Assembly: GCA_031177765.1 (NCBI GenBank)
Contig: JAPSKH010000001.1
Coordinates: forward strand, 45,917 to 109,916
DNA: 64,000 nucleotides
Direction: 5' to 3'
Source: Microbacterium sp.
GTDB taxonomy: Bacteria > Actinomycetota > Actinomycetes > Actinomycetales > Microbacteriaceae
The notes under the pieces were generated by a model. The model was not told the origin of the DNA. It made no database searches and saw only the letters and a list, made by a program, of their open reading frames with translations. Each line of letters starts with the position of its first letter. The stretch's first letter is position 1. Positions 20,751-29,872 of the stretch are shown in pieces. A program made the position numbers and the translations under genes.

Positions 20751-21598
20751 AGATCCTCTCGATCCAGTCCGCGGTCGCCTACGGTCACGTCGGCAACTCC
20801 GCCGCCGTCTTCCCTCTGCAGCGCATCGGCGTCGAGGTGATGCCGGTGTACACCGTCAACTTCTCGAACCACACCGGCTACGGCGCCTGGCGGGGGCCCC
20901 TGATCGATCCGGCCGACGTGCGGGAGGTCATCACGGGCATCGAGGAGCGCGGCGCGTTCCCGCGCACCGACGTGGTGCTCTCCGGCTACCAGGGCGGCGA
21001 GGGCATCGCCGATGTCATCCTGGACGCCGTGGCCCGGGTCAAGGCCGCCAACCCGGATGCCGTCTACGCGTGCGATCCCGTCATGGGCAACGCCAAGTCG
21101 GGCTGCTTCGTCGCGCCGGCGATCCCCGATCTTCTGCGCGACCGGGTCGTGCCGGCGGCCGACATCATCACCCCGAACCAGTTCGAGCTGGGCTATCTGA
21201 CCGACACCGAGCCGTACACCCTCGAGGACACGCTCGCGTCGGCCGACCTCGCCCGCGACATGGGACCGCGCACCGTGCTCGTCACGAGCGTGGAGCGTCC
21301 CGACCGGCCGGAGGGGACGATCGAGATGCTCGCGGTCACGGACGACGGAGCATGGATCGTGCAGACGCCGATGCTCCCGATGAAGGCGAACGGATCGGGT
21401 GACGTCACGGCGGCGCTGTTCACCGCGCACTACCGCGCCACCGGCGACGCGGCGCTCGCGCTGGCCCGTACGACATCGAGCGTGTTCGACCTGCTCACCC
21501 TCACCCACGATTCCGGCGAGCGAGAGCTCCAGCTGGTCGAGGCGCAGGAGTTCTACGCGCACCCGCGCATGCAGTTCGAGGTGCGTCAGGTGCGCTGA
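20747..21598 (+). CDS. pdxY: Pyridoxal kinase PdxY
   Basis: [45 protein letters not shown]...; GTGA overlap with pdxR. Confidence 0.94.
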   Translation: MKILSIQSAVAYGHVGNSAAVFPLQRIGVEVMPVYTVNFSNHTGYGAWRGPLIDPADVREVITGIEERGAFPRTDVVLSGYQGGEGIADVILDAVARVKAANPDAVYACDPVMGNAKSGCFVAPAIPDLLRDRVVPAADIITPNQFELGYLTDTEPYTLEDTLASADLARDMGPRTVLVTSVERPDRPEGTIEMLAVTDDGAWIVQTPMLPMKANGSGDVTAALFTAHYRATGDAALALARTTSSVFDLLTLTHDSGERELQLVEAQEFYAHPRMQFEVRQVR

Positions 21599-21644
21599 CG
21601 CCGGCGATCCCGGGATGACCGCGTCGCGGCATCCCGGGACCGGC

Positions 21645-22205
21645 TCAGGCCGGCCACGCGTCGGCGACGGCGCGGCGCACGTCGCCCAGAAGCTGCGGCA
21701 GCGCCTTGGTGCGCGCGATGATCGGGAAGAAGTTCGCGTCGGACGCCCATCGCGGCACGACGTGCTGATGCAGGTGCTCATCGACGCCCGCCCCGGCGAC
21801 ACTGCCCTGATTCATGCCGATGTTGAACCCGTCGCAGCGCGACACCGATCGCAGCACCCGCATCGCCTGCTGCGTGAGCTCGCCGATCTCGGCGATCTCC
21901 TCCGCCGTGGCCTGATCGTAGGTCGGGATGTGCCGATACGGGCAGATCAGCAGGTGACCGGAGTTGTACGGGAAGAGGTTCAGGAGGGCGTACGCCGTGC
22001 GACCTCGCGCCACGATGAGGCCGTCCTCGTCGGACTTGTGCGGCGCCTCGCAGAACGGGCACTCCCGGCGCAGCGCTTCCGGACCGGTCTGGATGTAGGC
22101 CATGCGATGCGGCGTCCACAGTCGCTGGAACCCGTCGGGCACGCCGGGCAGCGTGGCGGCGTCGACGAGCGCTCCGTCGGCGCCATCCGATCGGTCCTCG
22201 CTCAC
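21645..22205 (-). CDS. HIT domain-containing protein
   Basis: [45 protein letters not shown]...; [15 protein letters not shown] motif. Confidence 0.93.
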   Translation of the reverse strand: MSEDRSDGADGALVDAATLPGVPDGFQRLWTPHRMAYIQTGPEALRRECPFCEAPHKSDEDGLIVARGRTAYALLNLFPYNSGHLLICPYRHIPTYDQATAEEIAEIGELTQQAMRVLRSVSRCDGFNIGMNQGSVAGAGVDEHLHQHVVPRWASDANFFPIIARTKALPQLLGDVRRAVADAWPA

Positions 22206-24211
22206 GCGAAGTCCGACGCCGAGTTCACGAGGGCGTGAGCGGCGATCGCCTCGCGGACGCGACGGACGGCATCCTCGATGGGCACCCCGTTCTCCTGCGA
22301 GCCGTCGCGGAAGCGGAACGACACCGTTCCCGCGGCGCGGTCCTGCTCCCCCGCGATCAGCAGCAGCGGCACCTTCTGCGTGGTGTGCGTGCGGATCTTC
22401 TTCTGCATGCGATCGTCGCTGTGGTCGAGCTCCGCTCGCACCCCCTGCCCGCGCAGCCGCGCGATGACATCGCCGAGGTAGTCGGCGTACTCCTCCGCCA
22501 CCGGGATGCCGACGACCTGGACCGGCGAGAGCCAGACGGGGAACGCACCGGCGTAGTGCTCGAGCAGGATCGCGAAGAACCGCTCGATCGAACCGAACAG
22601 GGCGCGGTGGATCATGATCGGCCGCTTCTTCTGCCCGTCGCGGTCGGTGTACTCCAGCTCGAACCGCTCGGGAAGGTTGGGGTCGACCTGCACGGTGGAC
22701 AGCTGCCACGTGCGCCCGATCGCGTCGCGGGTCTTCAGGTCGATCTTCGGGCCGTAGAAGGCCGCCTCGCCGGGAACCTCGGTGAGCTTGAGGCCGCTGG
22801 CCATCGCCACGTTGCGCAGGGCGTCGGTGGAGTACTCCCAGAACTCGTCCGAGCCGATCCACTTGTCCTTCTCGTCGTCGCGCATCGACAGCTCCAGCTC
22901 GAAGTCGTCGAGGCCGAAGTCGCGCAGCATCGAGATGACGAACTCGAGGACGCGAGTGGCCTCCTCCTCGAGCTGCTCGGGGGTCACGAACAGGTGCGAG
23001 TCGTCCTGGGTGAAGCCGCGCACGCGAGTGAGGCCGTGCAGCGCGCCGGACAGCTCGTTGCGGTACACCGTGCCGTTCTCGGCGAACCGCAGCGGCAGAT
23101 CGCGGTAGCTGCGCGCACGCTCCTTGTAGATCAGGATGTGCATCGGGCAGTTCATCGGCTTGAGGTAGTAGTCGACGCCCGCCTTGGTGATCTCGCCCGC
23201 GTCGTTGCGCTCCTCGTCGAGGTGGATGGGAGGGAACATGCCCTCCCTGTAGGTGACGAGGTGGTTGGACTGAAGGAACAGATCCTGCTTGGAGATGTGG
23301 GGCGTGTAGACGTAGGTGTATCCGCCCTCGATGTGACGGCGCCGCGCGTGCTGCTCCATCTCGCCGCGGACCACTCCCCCGCGCGGATGCCACACCGACA
23401 GGCCAGAGCCGATCTCGTCCGGGAAGGAGAACAGGTCGAGCTCCTTGCCGAGCTTGCGGTGGTCGCGCTTGGCGGCCTCCTCGAGGCGGGTCTGGTACGC
23501 CCGCAGCTCGTCCTTGGTCGGCCACGCGGTGCCGTAGATGCGCTGGAGCTGCGGGTTCTTCTCGCTGCCTCTCCAGTAGGCGCCCGCGACGCGCTGCAGC
23601 GCCCAGCCGTTGCCGATCAGGCGCGTGTTGGGAACGTGCGGTCCGCGGCAGAGGTCCTTCCAGGCGGTCTCGCCGTCGCGGGTGACGTTGTCGTAGATGG
23701 TCAGCTCGCCCGCGCCGACCTCGACCGAAGCCCCCTCGGTCTTCTCGGCGCCGCCGCCCTTGAGCCCGATGAGCTCGAGCTTGAACGGCTCGTCGGCGAG
23801 CTCCGCACGCGCCTCCTCGTCGCTGACCACGCGGCGGACGAAGCGCTGGCCCTCTCGGACGATGCGCTGCATCTCCTTCTCGATCGCCTTCAGATCCTCG
23901 GGAGTGAAGGGATGCTCCACGCCGAAGTCGTAGTAGAAGCCGTCGGTGATGGGCGGACCGATCCCGAGGTTGGCCTGCGGATTGATCCGCTGCACCGCCT
24001 GGGCCAGGACGTGCGCCGTCGAATGACGGAGGATGCTCAGCCCGTCCGGGCTGTCGATCGTGACAGGTTCGACGGCATCGGTCGCGCTCACGGTGGTCGC
24101 GAGGTCTCTCAGCTCGCCGTTGACGCGGAGGGCGACCACGGAGCGGTCGGGGAACAGGGCGAAGCCGTCGGAGGGATAGGACACGTCCGACGGAAGGGCG
24201 AGGTCAGTCAA
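22202..24211 (-). CDS. thrS: Threonine--tRNA ligase
   Basis: TTG start; TGS domain, [16 protein letters not shown], class II core, [18 protein letters not shown], anticodon-binding domain. Confidence 0.97.
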   Translation of the reverse strand: MTDLALPSDVSYPSDGFALFPDRSVVALRVNGELRDLATTVSATDAVEPVTIDSPDGLSILRHSTAHVLAQAVQRINPQANLGIGPPITDGFYYDFGVEHPFTPEDLKAIEKEMQRIVREGQRFVRRVVSDEEARAELADEPFKLELIGLKGGGAEKTEGASVEVGAGELTIYDNVTRDGETAWKDLCRGPHVPNTRLIGNGWALQRVAGAYWRGSEKNPQLQRIYGTAWPTKDELRAYQTRLEEAAKRDHRKLGKELDLFSFPDEIGSGLSVWHPRGGVVRGEMEQHARRRHIEGGYTYVYTPHISKQDLFLQSNHLVTYREGMFPPIHLDEERNDAGEITKAGVDYYLKPMNCPMHILIYKERARSYRDLPLRFAENGTVYRNELSGALHGLTRVRGFTQDDSHLFVTPEQLEEEATRVLEFVISMLRDFGLDDFELELSMRDDEKDKWIGSDEFWEYSTDALRNVAMASGLKLTEVPGEAAFYGPKIDLKTRDAIGRTWQLSTVQVDPNLPERFELEYTDRDGQKKRPIMIHRALFGSIERFFAILLEHYAGAFPVWLSPVQVVGIPVAEEYADYLGDVIARLRGQGVRAELDHSDDRMQKKIRTHTTQKVPLLLIAGEQDRAAGTVSFRFRDGSQENGVPIEDAVRRVREAIAAHALVNSASDFA

Positions 24212-24278
24212 GGGAACTCTCCAGAGGTGGCTCGGTTCAAGGCTACTCAGCTTCGGGCGCTGTCCGCGCCCCGCCCGC

Positions 24279-24347
24279 TCAGGCGCCGAACGTTCGCGTG
24301 CCGGTGACAGCGACGACCCCCGCGTGCGTCATCCGAGCGAGTTCCAT
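24279..24347 (-). other. Candidate 22-aa leader ORF upstream of thrS ([22 protein letters not shown])
   Basis: ATG...TGA mini-ORF on the thrS strand with 4 Thr codons, 3 of them within the last 8 codons; below the size limit of the ORF track. Confidence 0.25.
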
Positions 24348-24510
24348 GTCGCCGAGTCTACGCCGGACGCCACCGCGCCTGCTCAGGGCCGGGTGCGGGG
24401 GCGTGGCTCGGAAGGGACAGTGCCGGCGACGGCGAGCGGCCGCTTACCCGGAGAGGGGTCCTTTCCACAACCCCCATCCGTGCACGGCCGATCCGGACTC
24501 ATGCTTCGGC

Positions 24511-27285
24511 ATGACCTTGTTCGAGTTCAGGGCCGATGCCGGTCCTCGGCGGACCGACGCCATCCTCCAGGACACCGCCTCCGGGACCCGGGAGGAGGCC
24601 GCCTCCACGTTGCGCAGCACGGTGCAGCGCCCCTTCATCGGCGCCTTCGAGAGCACCTTCCTTCCGGCCGCGGGCGTGGACGTCGGCGAGACGACCGGCG
24701 TGTACCGGCACTGGCCCGAGCACCTCGATCGCCTGCAGGCCGCGGGCGTCACGCGGCTGCGGTACGCGCTCCGGTGGCATCACATCGCCCGCGATCCCGG
24801 GGTCTTCGACTGGGAGCAGACCGACGCCGAACTGGCTGAGATCCGGCAGCGTGGCCTCGAGCCGATCGTCGATCTCGTCCATCACACGAGCTATCCGAAG
24901 CGTCTGGAGGGCGGCTTCGCTGACCGGCGCTTCGCGGCGGAGTACGTGAGCTTCGCGGAGGCTGTCGCGCGGCGCTACCCGTGGCTGACGTCGTACACAC
25001 TCTTCAACGAGCCGTTCGCGACGCTGTTCCTGGCGGGCCACGAGGCGCTGTGGCCTCCGTACCAGGCCGGCATGGAGGGCTTCGTCCGGCTCGTCTCGTC
25101 GGTCCTTCCCGCCGTCAACGCGGCAGGGGCCGTCTTCGCCGAACTGCTCCCGGATGCCGAACACGTCTGGATCGACACCTGCGAGGCGCATTCGGGGACG
25201 TCGGGAAGACCCGCCGAGTACGCGGCCTTCGCCAACGACCGCCGCCACCTGCTGCTGGATCTGGCACTCGGTCGGCACCTCGACCGCGAGCGTCCGGCCC
25301 TGGCCGCCTTCCTGGCAGCGGGGGGCGAGCCACTGCTGGAGCTCGCGCCGATGCGCGTCGACGTGCTCGGCCTCGACTACTACCCCCATTCGGAGTGGTG
25401 GTACAGCGATGCCGGCAGCGTGTCGCCCTCGCCCGCGCCGCGCGGCTTCGCCGCGATCGCGGCGGAGTACCACGACCGGTACGGCTTGCCCGTCCTTCTG
25501 TCCGAGACCAACATCCGCGGGCTCGCGTCGGACCGTGCGACCTGGCTGCGCTACATGATCGACCAGTACGACCGGGCCGTCGCCTCCGGAGTTCCTCTGC
25601 GGGGCTTCTCATGGTTCCCCCTCGTCGACTCCGCCGACTGGGACTCGCTTCTGGCCGTGTCCGCCGGGCACCGCGACCCCGTCGGCGTCTACGACCTGGC
25701 ACCCAGTGGACACTGCATCCGCACCGAGTTCACCGAGGCGTGGGAACGCGCGGCCCGGGGCGCCCCTCTGGACGAGCTGCCGGCGTACCGGCTGCAGGCG
25801 CCCAACGACGAACTTCTGCACGGGTTCTTCCGCGACCTCGAGTGGCCGTGGCAGGACGCGCCCAACCCGGAGCCGCCCATCCCCGTGTACCCGCAGGCCC
25901 ACGATCTCGTGGTGCTCTCGCACCTGCGCTGGGATTGGGTGTGGCAGCGGCCGCAGCATCTCGTCACGCGCTTCGCCGAGGACCGCGGCGGCCGCGGAGC
26001 CCGCACGTGGTTCGTGGAGGAGCCCATCCCCGGCGGTGTGCCCGAGCCGGAGCTGTGGACGGAGCAGGTCGGCAGGATCACGCGCGTGCGCCTGGTCGTG
26101 CCGATGGAGCCCGGACAGGGAACCAGGCTGAGCTTCGACGACCCGGCAGCGGCCCCGTACCGGAGGCTGCTGGGGGAACTGCTGGCCGACGAGGGCGTGC
26201 CGCATCCGGACGTGCTCATCTACACGCCGATGGCGCTCGACATCGCCCGCAGCCTGGACCCGCACCGCATCGCCTATGACGTCATGGACGACCTGGCCTC
26301 CTTCGCGCAGGCGCCGCCCGGGATGCGGGAGCGCCAGCGGGAGCTCCTGGAGACCGCGCATGTGGTCTACGCAGGCGGTCGCTCCCTGCACCGCGGCGTG
26401 GTGGGCCTTCGACCCGACTGCCACCTGTTCCCGAGCGGCGTGGACGTCGAGCACTACGCGGCCGCGCGCCTTCTGCGCGCGGCGGATCCGGCACCCCGCC
26501 AGGTGCTGGGGTATGTCGGCGTGCTCGATGAGAGGCTCGACCTGGACCTCGTCGCGGCGGTGGCTGCCGCCCTCCCCGACTGGACCATCCGCATGGTCGG
26601 CCCCGTCGCCAAGATCGATCCGGCCACGCTGCCCACCGGGCCGAACATCGAGTATCCCGGCATGGCCGACTATGCGGACCTCCCCGCCGTCATGGCCGGC
26701 TTCGACGTGGCGATGATGCCCTTCGCGCTGAACGAGGCGACCCGTTCGATCAGCCCGACGAAGACGCTCGAGTACCTCGCGGCCGGACTGCCGGTCGTCT
26801 CGACCCGCGTCACCGACGTGGTCACGGACTACGCCGACGTCGTCTGCTTCGCCGACGACGCCGCCTCGCTCGCCGAGGCGTGCCGCCGGGTCGTCGACGA
26901 CGCCCAGGAGGATCGGGACCGCCTGGTCCGCGTGATCCAGGATCACCAGAGCTGGGATGCCATCGCGGAGTCGATGATGGGACTGTTCGAAGCACCGGCC
27001 GCCCGCCTGGACGCCATGCGGACCGACCCTGTCCACCGCGCCGCGACGCGAGCCGCTGCGGCCGGGCTGTCGGACGCGGCTCTGGGCTCGGCGCGCCTGC
27101 AGGGACCTCTGGTCACGACGCTCGCCGAGGCTGCGGTGGCGTCGGCGACGCCGTTCCTGCGAGCGCCGCTGCTGGCTCGGCTCTCCGCCGTCGAGCGGCT
27201 CCACCCGATGTCCGGCGACGCCTCCGGCGACTGTCCGAGCTGTGGCGTGCCTGCGCCGTGCAGCACGGCCGTCGCCTGTGCGTGA
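24511..27285 (+). CDS. Fusion protein: GH1-like (clan GH-A) glycoside hydrolase domain plus GT-B (GT4-like) glycosyltransferase domain
   Basis: N-terminal half has TLFNEPF and PVLLSETNIRG catalytic-Glu motifs; C-terminal half has HLRWDWVWQRPQHLVTRFAE and ISPTKTLEYLAAGLPVVSTRV GT4-like signature; one uninterrupted frame. Confidence 0.85.
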   Translation: MTLFEFRADAGPRRTDAILQDTASGTREEAASTLRSTVQRPFIGAFESTFLPAAGVDVGETTGVYRHWPEHLDRLQAAGVTRLRYALRWHHIARDPGVFDWEQTDAELAEIRQRGLEPIVDLVHHTSYPKRLEGGFADRRFAAEYVSFAEAVARRYPWLTSYTLFNEPFATLFLAGHEALWPPYQAGMEGFVRLVSSVLPAVNAAGAVFAELLPDAEHVWIDTCEAHSGTSGRPAEYAAFANDRRHLLLDLALGRHLDRERPALAAFLAAGGEPLLELAPMRVDVLGLDYYPHSEWWYSDAGSVSPSPAPRGFAAIAAEYHDRYGLPVLLSETNIRGLASDRATWLRYMIDQYDRAVASGVPLRGFSWFPLVDSADWDSLLAVSAGHRDPVGVYDLAPSGHCIRTEFTEAWERAARGAPLDELPAYRLQAPNDELLHGFFRDLEWPWQDAPNPEPPIPVYPQAHDLVVLSHLRWDWVWQRPQHLVTRFAEDRGGRGARTWFVEEPIPGGVPEPELWTEQVGRITRVRLVVPMEPGQGTRLSFDDPAAAPYRRLLGELLADEGVPHPDVLIYTPMALDIARSLDPHRIAYDVMDDLASFAQAPPGMRERQRELLETAHVVYAGGRSLHRGVVGLRPDCHLFPSGVDVEHYAAARLLRAADPAPRQVLGYVGVLDERLDLDLVAAVAAALPDWTIRMVGPVAKIDPATLPTGPNIEYPGMADYADLPAVMAGFDVAMMPFALNEATRSISPTKTLEYLAAGLPVVSTRVTDVVTDYADVVCFADDAASLAEACRRVVDDAQEDRDRLVRVIQDHQSWDAIAESMMGLFEAPAARLDAMRTDPVHRAATRAAAAGLSDAALGSARLQGPLVTTLAEAAVASATPFLRAPLLARLSAVERLHPMSGDASGDCPSCGVPAPCSTAVACA

Positions 27286-27320
27286 GGCCGTGGGCCACCG
27301 CCTGGTCCGAGCGCGGACAT

Positions 27321-27356
27321 GAGAAAGCCCCCGGGGGCAACCCCGGGGGCTTTCTC
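27321..27356. terminator. Strong symmetric hairpin between the GH-GT fusion gene and the tRNA cluster
   Basis: GAGAAAGCCCCCGGGG-GCAA-CCCCGGGGGCTTTCTC: 16-bp perfect stem, 4-nt loop, flanking A/T tracts in both directions. Confidence 0.85.
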
Positions 27357-27361
27357 GATGG

Positions 27362-27433
27362 TGGGCGATACTGGGATCGAACCAGTGACCTCTTCCGTGT
27401 CAGGGAAGCGCGCTACCGCTGCGCCAATCGCCC
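27362..27433 (-). tRNA. tRNA-Val (anticodon GAC)
   Basis: GGGCGATTGGCGCAGCGGTAGCGCGCTTCCCTGACACGGAAGAGGTCACTGGTTCGATCCCAGTATCGCCCA folds as a cloverleaf; anticodon loop CTGACAC. Confidence 0.95.
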
Positions 27434-27463
27434 GAGTCGAACTCCGGTCGGGACCGGGAGTGG

Positions 27464-27534
27464 AGGTGGCGACGGGATTCGAACCCGTGTAAACGGCTTT
27501 GCAGGCCGGTGCCTAGCCGCTCGGCCACGCCACC
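27464..27534 (-). tRNA. tRNA-Cys (anticodon GCA)
   Basis: GGTGGCGTGGCCGAGCGGCTAGGCACCGGCCTGCAAAGCCGTTTACACGGGTTCGAATCCCGTCGCCACCT, encoded CCA follows; anticodon loop CTGCAAA. Confidence 0.95.
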
Positions 27535-27590
27535 GCGTGTGGTTTGACCCCACGTGCCGTGGTCTCCTCGGAAGAAGACCCCCGCACTCG

Positions 27591-27663
27591 AGCGGATGAC
27601 GAGACTCGAACTCGCGACCCTCACCTTGGCAAGGTGATGCGCTACCAACTGCGCTACATCCGC
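27591..27663 (-). tRNA. tRNA-Gly (anticodon GCC)
   Basis: GCGGATGTAGCGCAGTTGGTAGCGCATCACCTTGCCAAGGTGAGGGTCGCGAGTTCGAGTCTCGTCATCCGCT; anticodon loop TTGCCAA. Confidence 0.95.
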
Positions 27664-27818
27664 ATTTCGTTCCCGGGATTCGCACCCCGGGCACGTCATC
27701 GACTTTAGCCGATCCTCGGCGTCTTGCAAAACCGACACCGGCTCGCGCGTGTCTCACACGCGTGGTTCGAGGACGGCTCCGCCATCCGGTAGGATCAATA
27801 CTCGTCCCCCACGGGAAC

Positions 27819-27891
27819 GGGCGATTGGCGCAGTTGGTAGCGCGCTTCCTTCACACGGAAGAGGTCATCAGTTCGAGTCTGGTATCGCCCA
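27819..27891 (+). tRNA. tRNA-Val (anticodon CAC)
   Basis: GGGCGATTGGCGCAGTTGGTAGCGCGCTTCCTTCACACGGAAGAGGTCATCAGTTCGAGTCTGGTATCGCCCA with encoded CCA; anticodon loop TTCACAC. Confidence 0.95.
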
Positions 27892-27896
27892 CCACG

Positions 27897-27927
27897 AAGG
27901 CCCGGCATCACATCGATGCCGGGCCTT
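27897..27927 (+). terminator. Terminator downstream of tRNA-Val(CAC)
   Basis: AAGGCCCGGCATC-ACATC-GATGCCGGGCCTT, 13-bp perfect stem. Confidence 0.8.
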
Positions 27928-27938
27928 TCGATTCCGGC

Positions 27939-28463
27939 TCACATCGTCACGGCCCAGCCGTAGCGACGGTGCAGCGCTTCAGCGACACGCGCGAACCGGG
28001 CGGGATCGAGGGCGGATGCCTCGCGTCGCATGCCCTCACGGTGCACGCTGTAGATCTGCTCGATGTCGACCCAGGAGGGGCGTCCGCGAGCGTCCCACTC
28101 CCCCGCGCCGAGCGGGAGGAAGTCGCGGTCTCCGTCGCGCGTCCTGCTGGTGAGCCGGACCGCGTAGACCCGCTCGTCATCGCGCCGGGCGATGACCAGC
28201 ACCGGCCGGTCCTTCCCGCGACCGTCGTTCTCGTCGTACGGCACCCACGTCCATACGATCTCACCCGCATCCGGCTCGCCGTCGCGATCGGGCCCGTACC
28301 GGATCCGCAGCTGCCGCGGCGCCGGAGGCGGCACCTCGACCGTCGCCGTCGACCCGGCACGATCGCGCAAGCCGGCTGCGCCGGATCGACGCCCGGCTGA
28401 CCCGCTCCGTCGCCGTCGCAGAAGATCGGCGATGCTCGCCAGCAGGCTCGGTCGCGGTGTCAC
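27939..28463 (-). CDS. PemK/MazF-fold family protein (orphan, no antitoxin partner seen)
   Basis: RIRYGPDRDGEPDAGEIVWTWVPYDENDGRGKDRPVLVIARRDDERVYAVRLTSRTRD...GRPSWVDIEQIYSVHREGMRRE. Confidence 0.8.
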   Translation of the reverse strand: MTPRPSLLASIADLLRRRRSGSAGRRSGAAGLRDRAGSTATVEVPPPAPRQLRIRYGPDRDGEPDAGEIVWTWVPYDENDGRGKDRPVLVIARRDDERVYAVRLTSRTRDGDRDFLPLGAGEWDARGRPSWVDIEQIYSVHREGMRREASALDPARFARVAEALHRRYGWAVTM

Positions 28464-28491
28464 ACGGTCACCCTAGCCCGGGCAGAGGACG

Positions 28492-28521
28492 GGGGCGCCG
28501 CAGCATCCGCTGCGGCGCCCC
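28492..28521 (-). terminator. Terminator downstream of amtB
   Basis: GGGGCGCCGCAGC-ATCC-GCTGCGGCGCCCC, 13-bp perfect stem. Confidence 0.75.
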
Positions 28522-28536
28522 TGTCGATGCCTGTCG

Positions 28537-29805
28537 TCAGGCGCGCGAGTTCTCCAGCACGTAGCCCTCCTCGCCGTGCACGACGGTGTCGATCCCGGCG
28601 ACTTCGTCCTCGTTCTTCACGCGGAAGCCGATGGTCTTCTCGATGACCAGCCCGATGACGAAGGCCAGCACGAAGGAGTACACCAGGACCGCGATGGCCG
28701 CGATCGCCTGAACGAGCAGCTGAGCGCCGTTTCCGCCCATGAACAGGCCGGTGCCGTTGGCGAAGAAGCCGAGGTACAGGGTGCCGATGAGGCCGCCGAC
28801 GAGGTGGATCCCGACCACGTCGAGCGAGTCGTCGAAGCCCCACTTGTACTTCAGCTCGATCGCGAGCGCACAGACGGCGCCGGCGACGATGCCGAGGACG
28901 ATCGCCCAGATCGGGTCCAGCGACGCGCAGGCCGGCGTGATGGCGACCAGACCGGCGACCGCTCCCGACGCGGCGCCGACCGAGGTCGGCTTGCCGTCCT
29001 TGATCTTCTCCACGATGAGCCAGGCGAGCAGAGCCGCGGCGGGCGCTGCGATCGTGTTGATGAACGCCAGGGCGGCGACGCCGTCGGCGGCGAGCTCGGA
29101 GCCGGCGTTGAAGCCGAACCAACCGAACCACAGCAGTCCGGCGCCGAGGAGGACGAACGGCGGGTTGTGCGGGACGTGGACGCCCTTCTGGAATCCGAGG
29201 CGCTTGCCCAGGACGAGCGCCAGGGCGAGGGCCGCGGCACCGGCGTTGATGTGGACGGCGGTGCCACCGGCGAAGTCGATCGCGCCGACGCCGAACATCT
29301 CCTGCATGCCGTAGGTGATCCAGCCGCCATAGGCGAAGCTGCCGTCCTCGGCCAGACCGAAGTTGAAGACCCAGCTGGCGACGGGGAAGTAGACGATCGT
29401 GGCCCAGAGGCCCGCGAAGATCATCCAGGAGCCGAACTTCGCCCGGTCCGCGATGGCACCGGAGACCAGCGCGACGGTCAGGATGGCGAACGTGGCCTGG
29501 AAGCACACGAAGGCCATGGGCGGGAACGCGGCGTCCTCGGGCACCTCGAGGAGGCTCGACAGCCCGATCGCCGACCAGTCGATCGACCACGGGGCGACGA
29601 GCCCGTCAGCGCCGGGGAAGGCGATGGCGTAGCCGTAGACGACCCACAGCACGCCGATCAGTCCGAGCGCCCCGAAGCTGAGCATCATCATGCTGATGAC
29701 GCTCTTGGCCTTCACCAGGCCGCCGTAGAAGAACGCGAGCCCTGGCGTCATCAACAGGACGAGTGCTGCCGCTATGAGCATGAATGCGGTGTTGCCTTGA
29801 TCCAT
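28537..29805 (-). CDS. amtB: Ammonium transporter
   Basis: MDQGNTAFMLIAAALVLLMTPGLAFFYGGLVKAKSVISMMM..., VDFAGGTAVHINAGAAALALAL, conserved Amt TM pattern. Confidence 0.97.
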   Translation of the reverse strand: MDQGNTAFMLIAAALVLLMTPGLAFFYGGLVKAKSVISMMMLSFGALGLIGVLWVVYGYAIAFPGADGLVAPWSIDWSAIGLSSLLEVPEDAAFPPMAFVCFQATFAILTVALVSGAIADRAKFGSWMIFAGLWATIVYFPVASWVFNFGLAEDGSFAYGGWITYGMQEMFGVGAIDFAGGTAVHINAGAAALALALVLGKRLGFQKGVHVPHNPPFVLLGAGLLWFGWFGFNAGSELAADGVAALAFINTIAAPAAALLAWLIVEKIKDGKPTSVGAASGAVAGLVAITPACASLDPIWAIVLGIVAGAVCALAIELKYKWGFDDSLDVVGIHLVGGLIGTLYLGFFANGTGLFMGGNGAQLLVQAIAAIAVLVYSFVLAFVIGLVIEKTIGFRVKNEDEVAGIDTVVHGEEGYVLENSRA

Positions 29806-29872
29806 CTCGGTGGAGAACCTCTCTGCGGGGACGCAGGTGTAGCGTCGGGTCCCCCCAGTGTGATCAGGGCCC

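Noticed and set aside
22235-24307. 690-aa plus-strand ORF opposite thrS
   Set aside because: Spurious antisense frame; thrS is unambiguous.
24298-24510. N-terminal extension of the GH-GT ORF in the ORF track
   Set aside because: The extension reads as Arg/Ser/Pro-rich noncoding translation; MTLFEFRADAGPRR at 24511 is a better start.
24212-24510. T-box riboswitch upstream of thrS
   Set aside because: No recognisable T-box sequence or specifier stem-loop; only a weak leader-peptide hypothesis was retained.
27300-27960. Integrated mobile element at the tRNA cluster
   Set aside because: No integrase, att-like direct repeat of a tRNA 3' end or phage genes found near the tRNAs.
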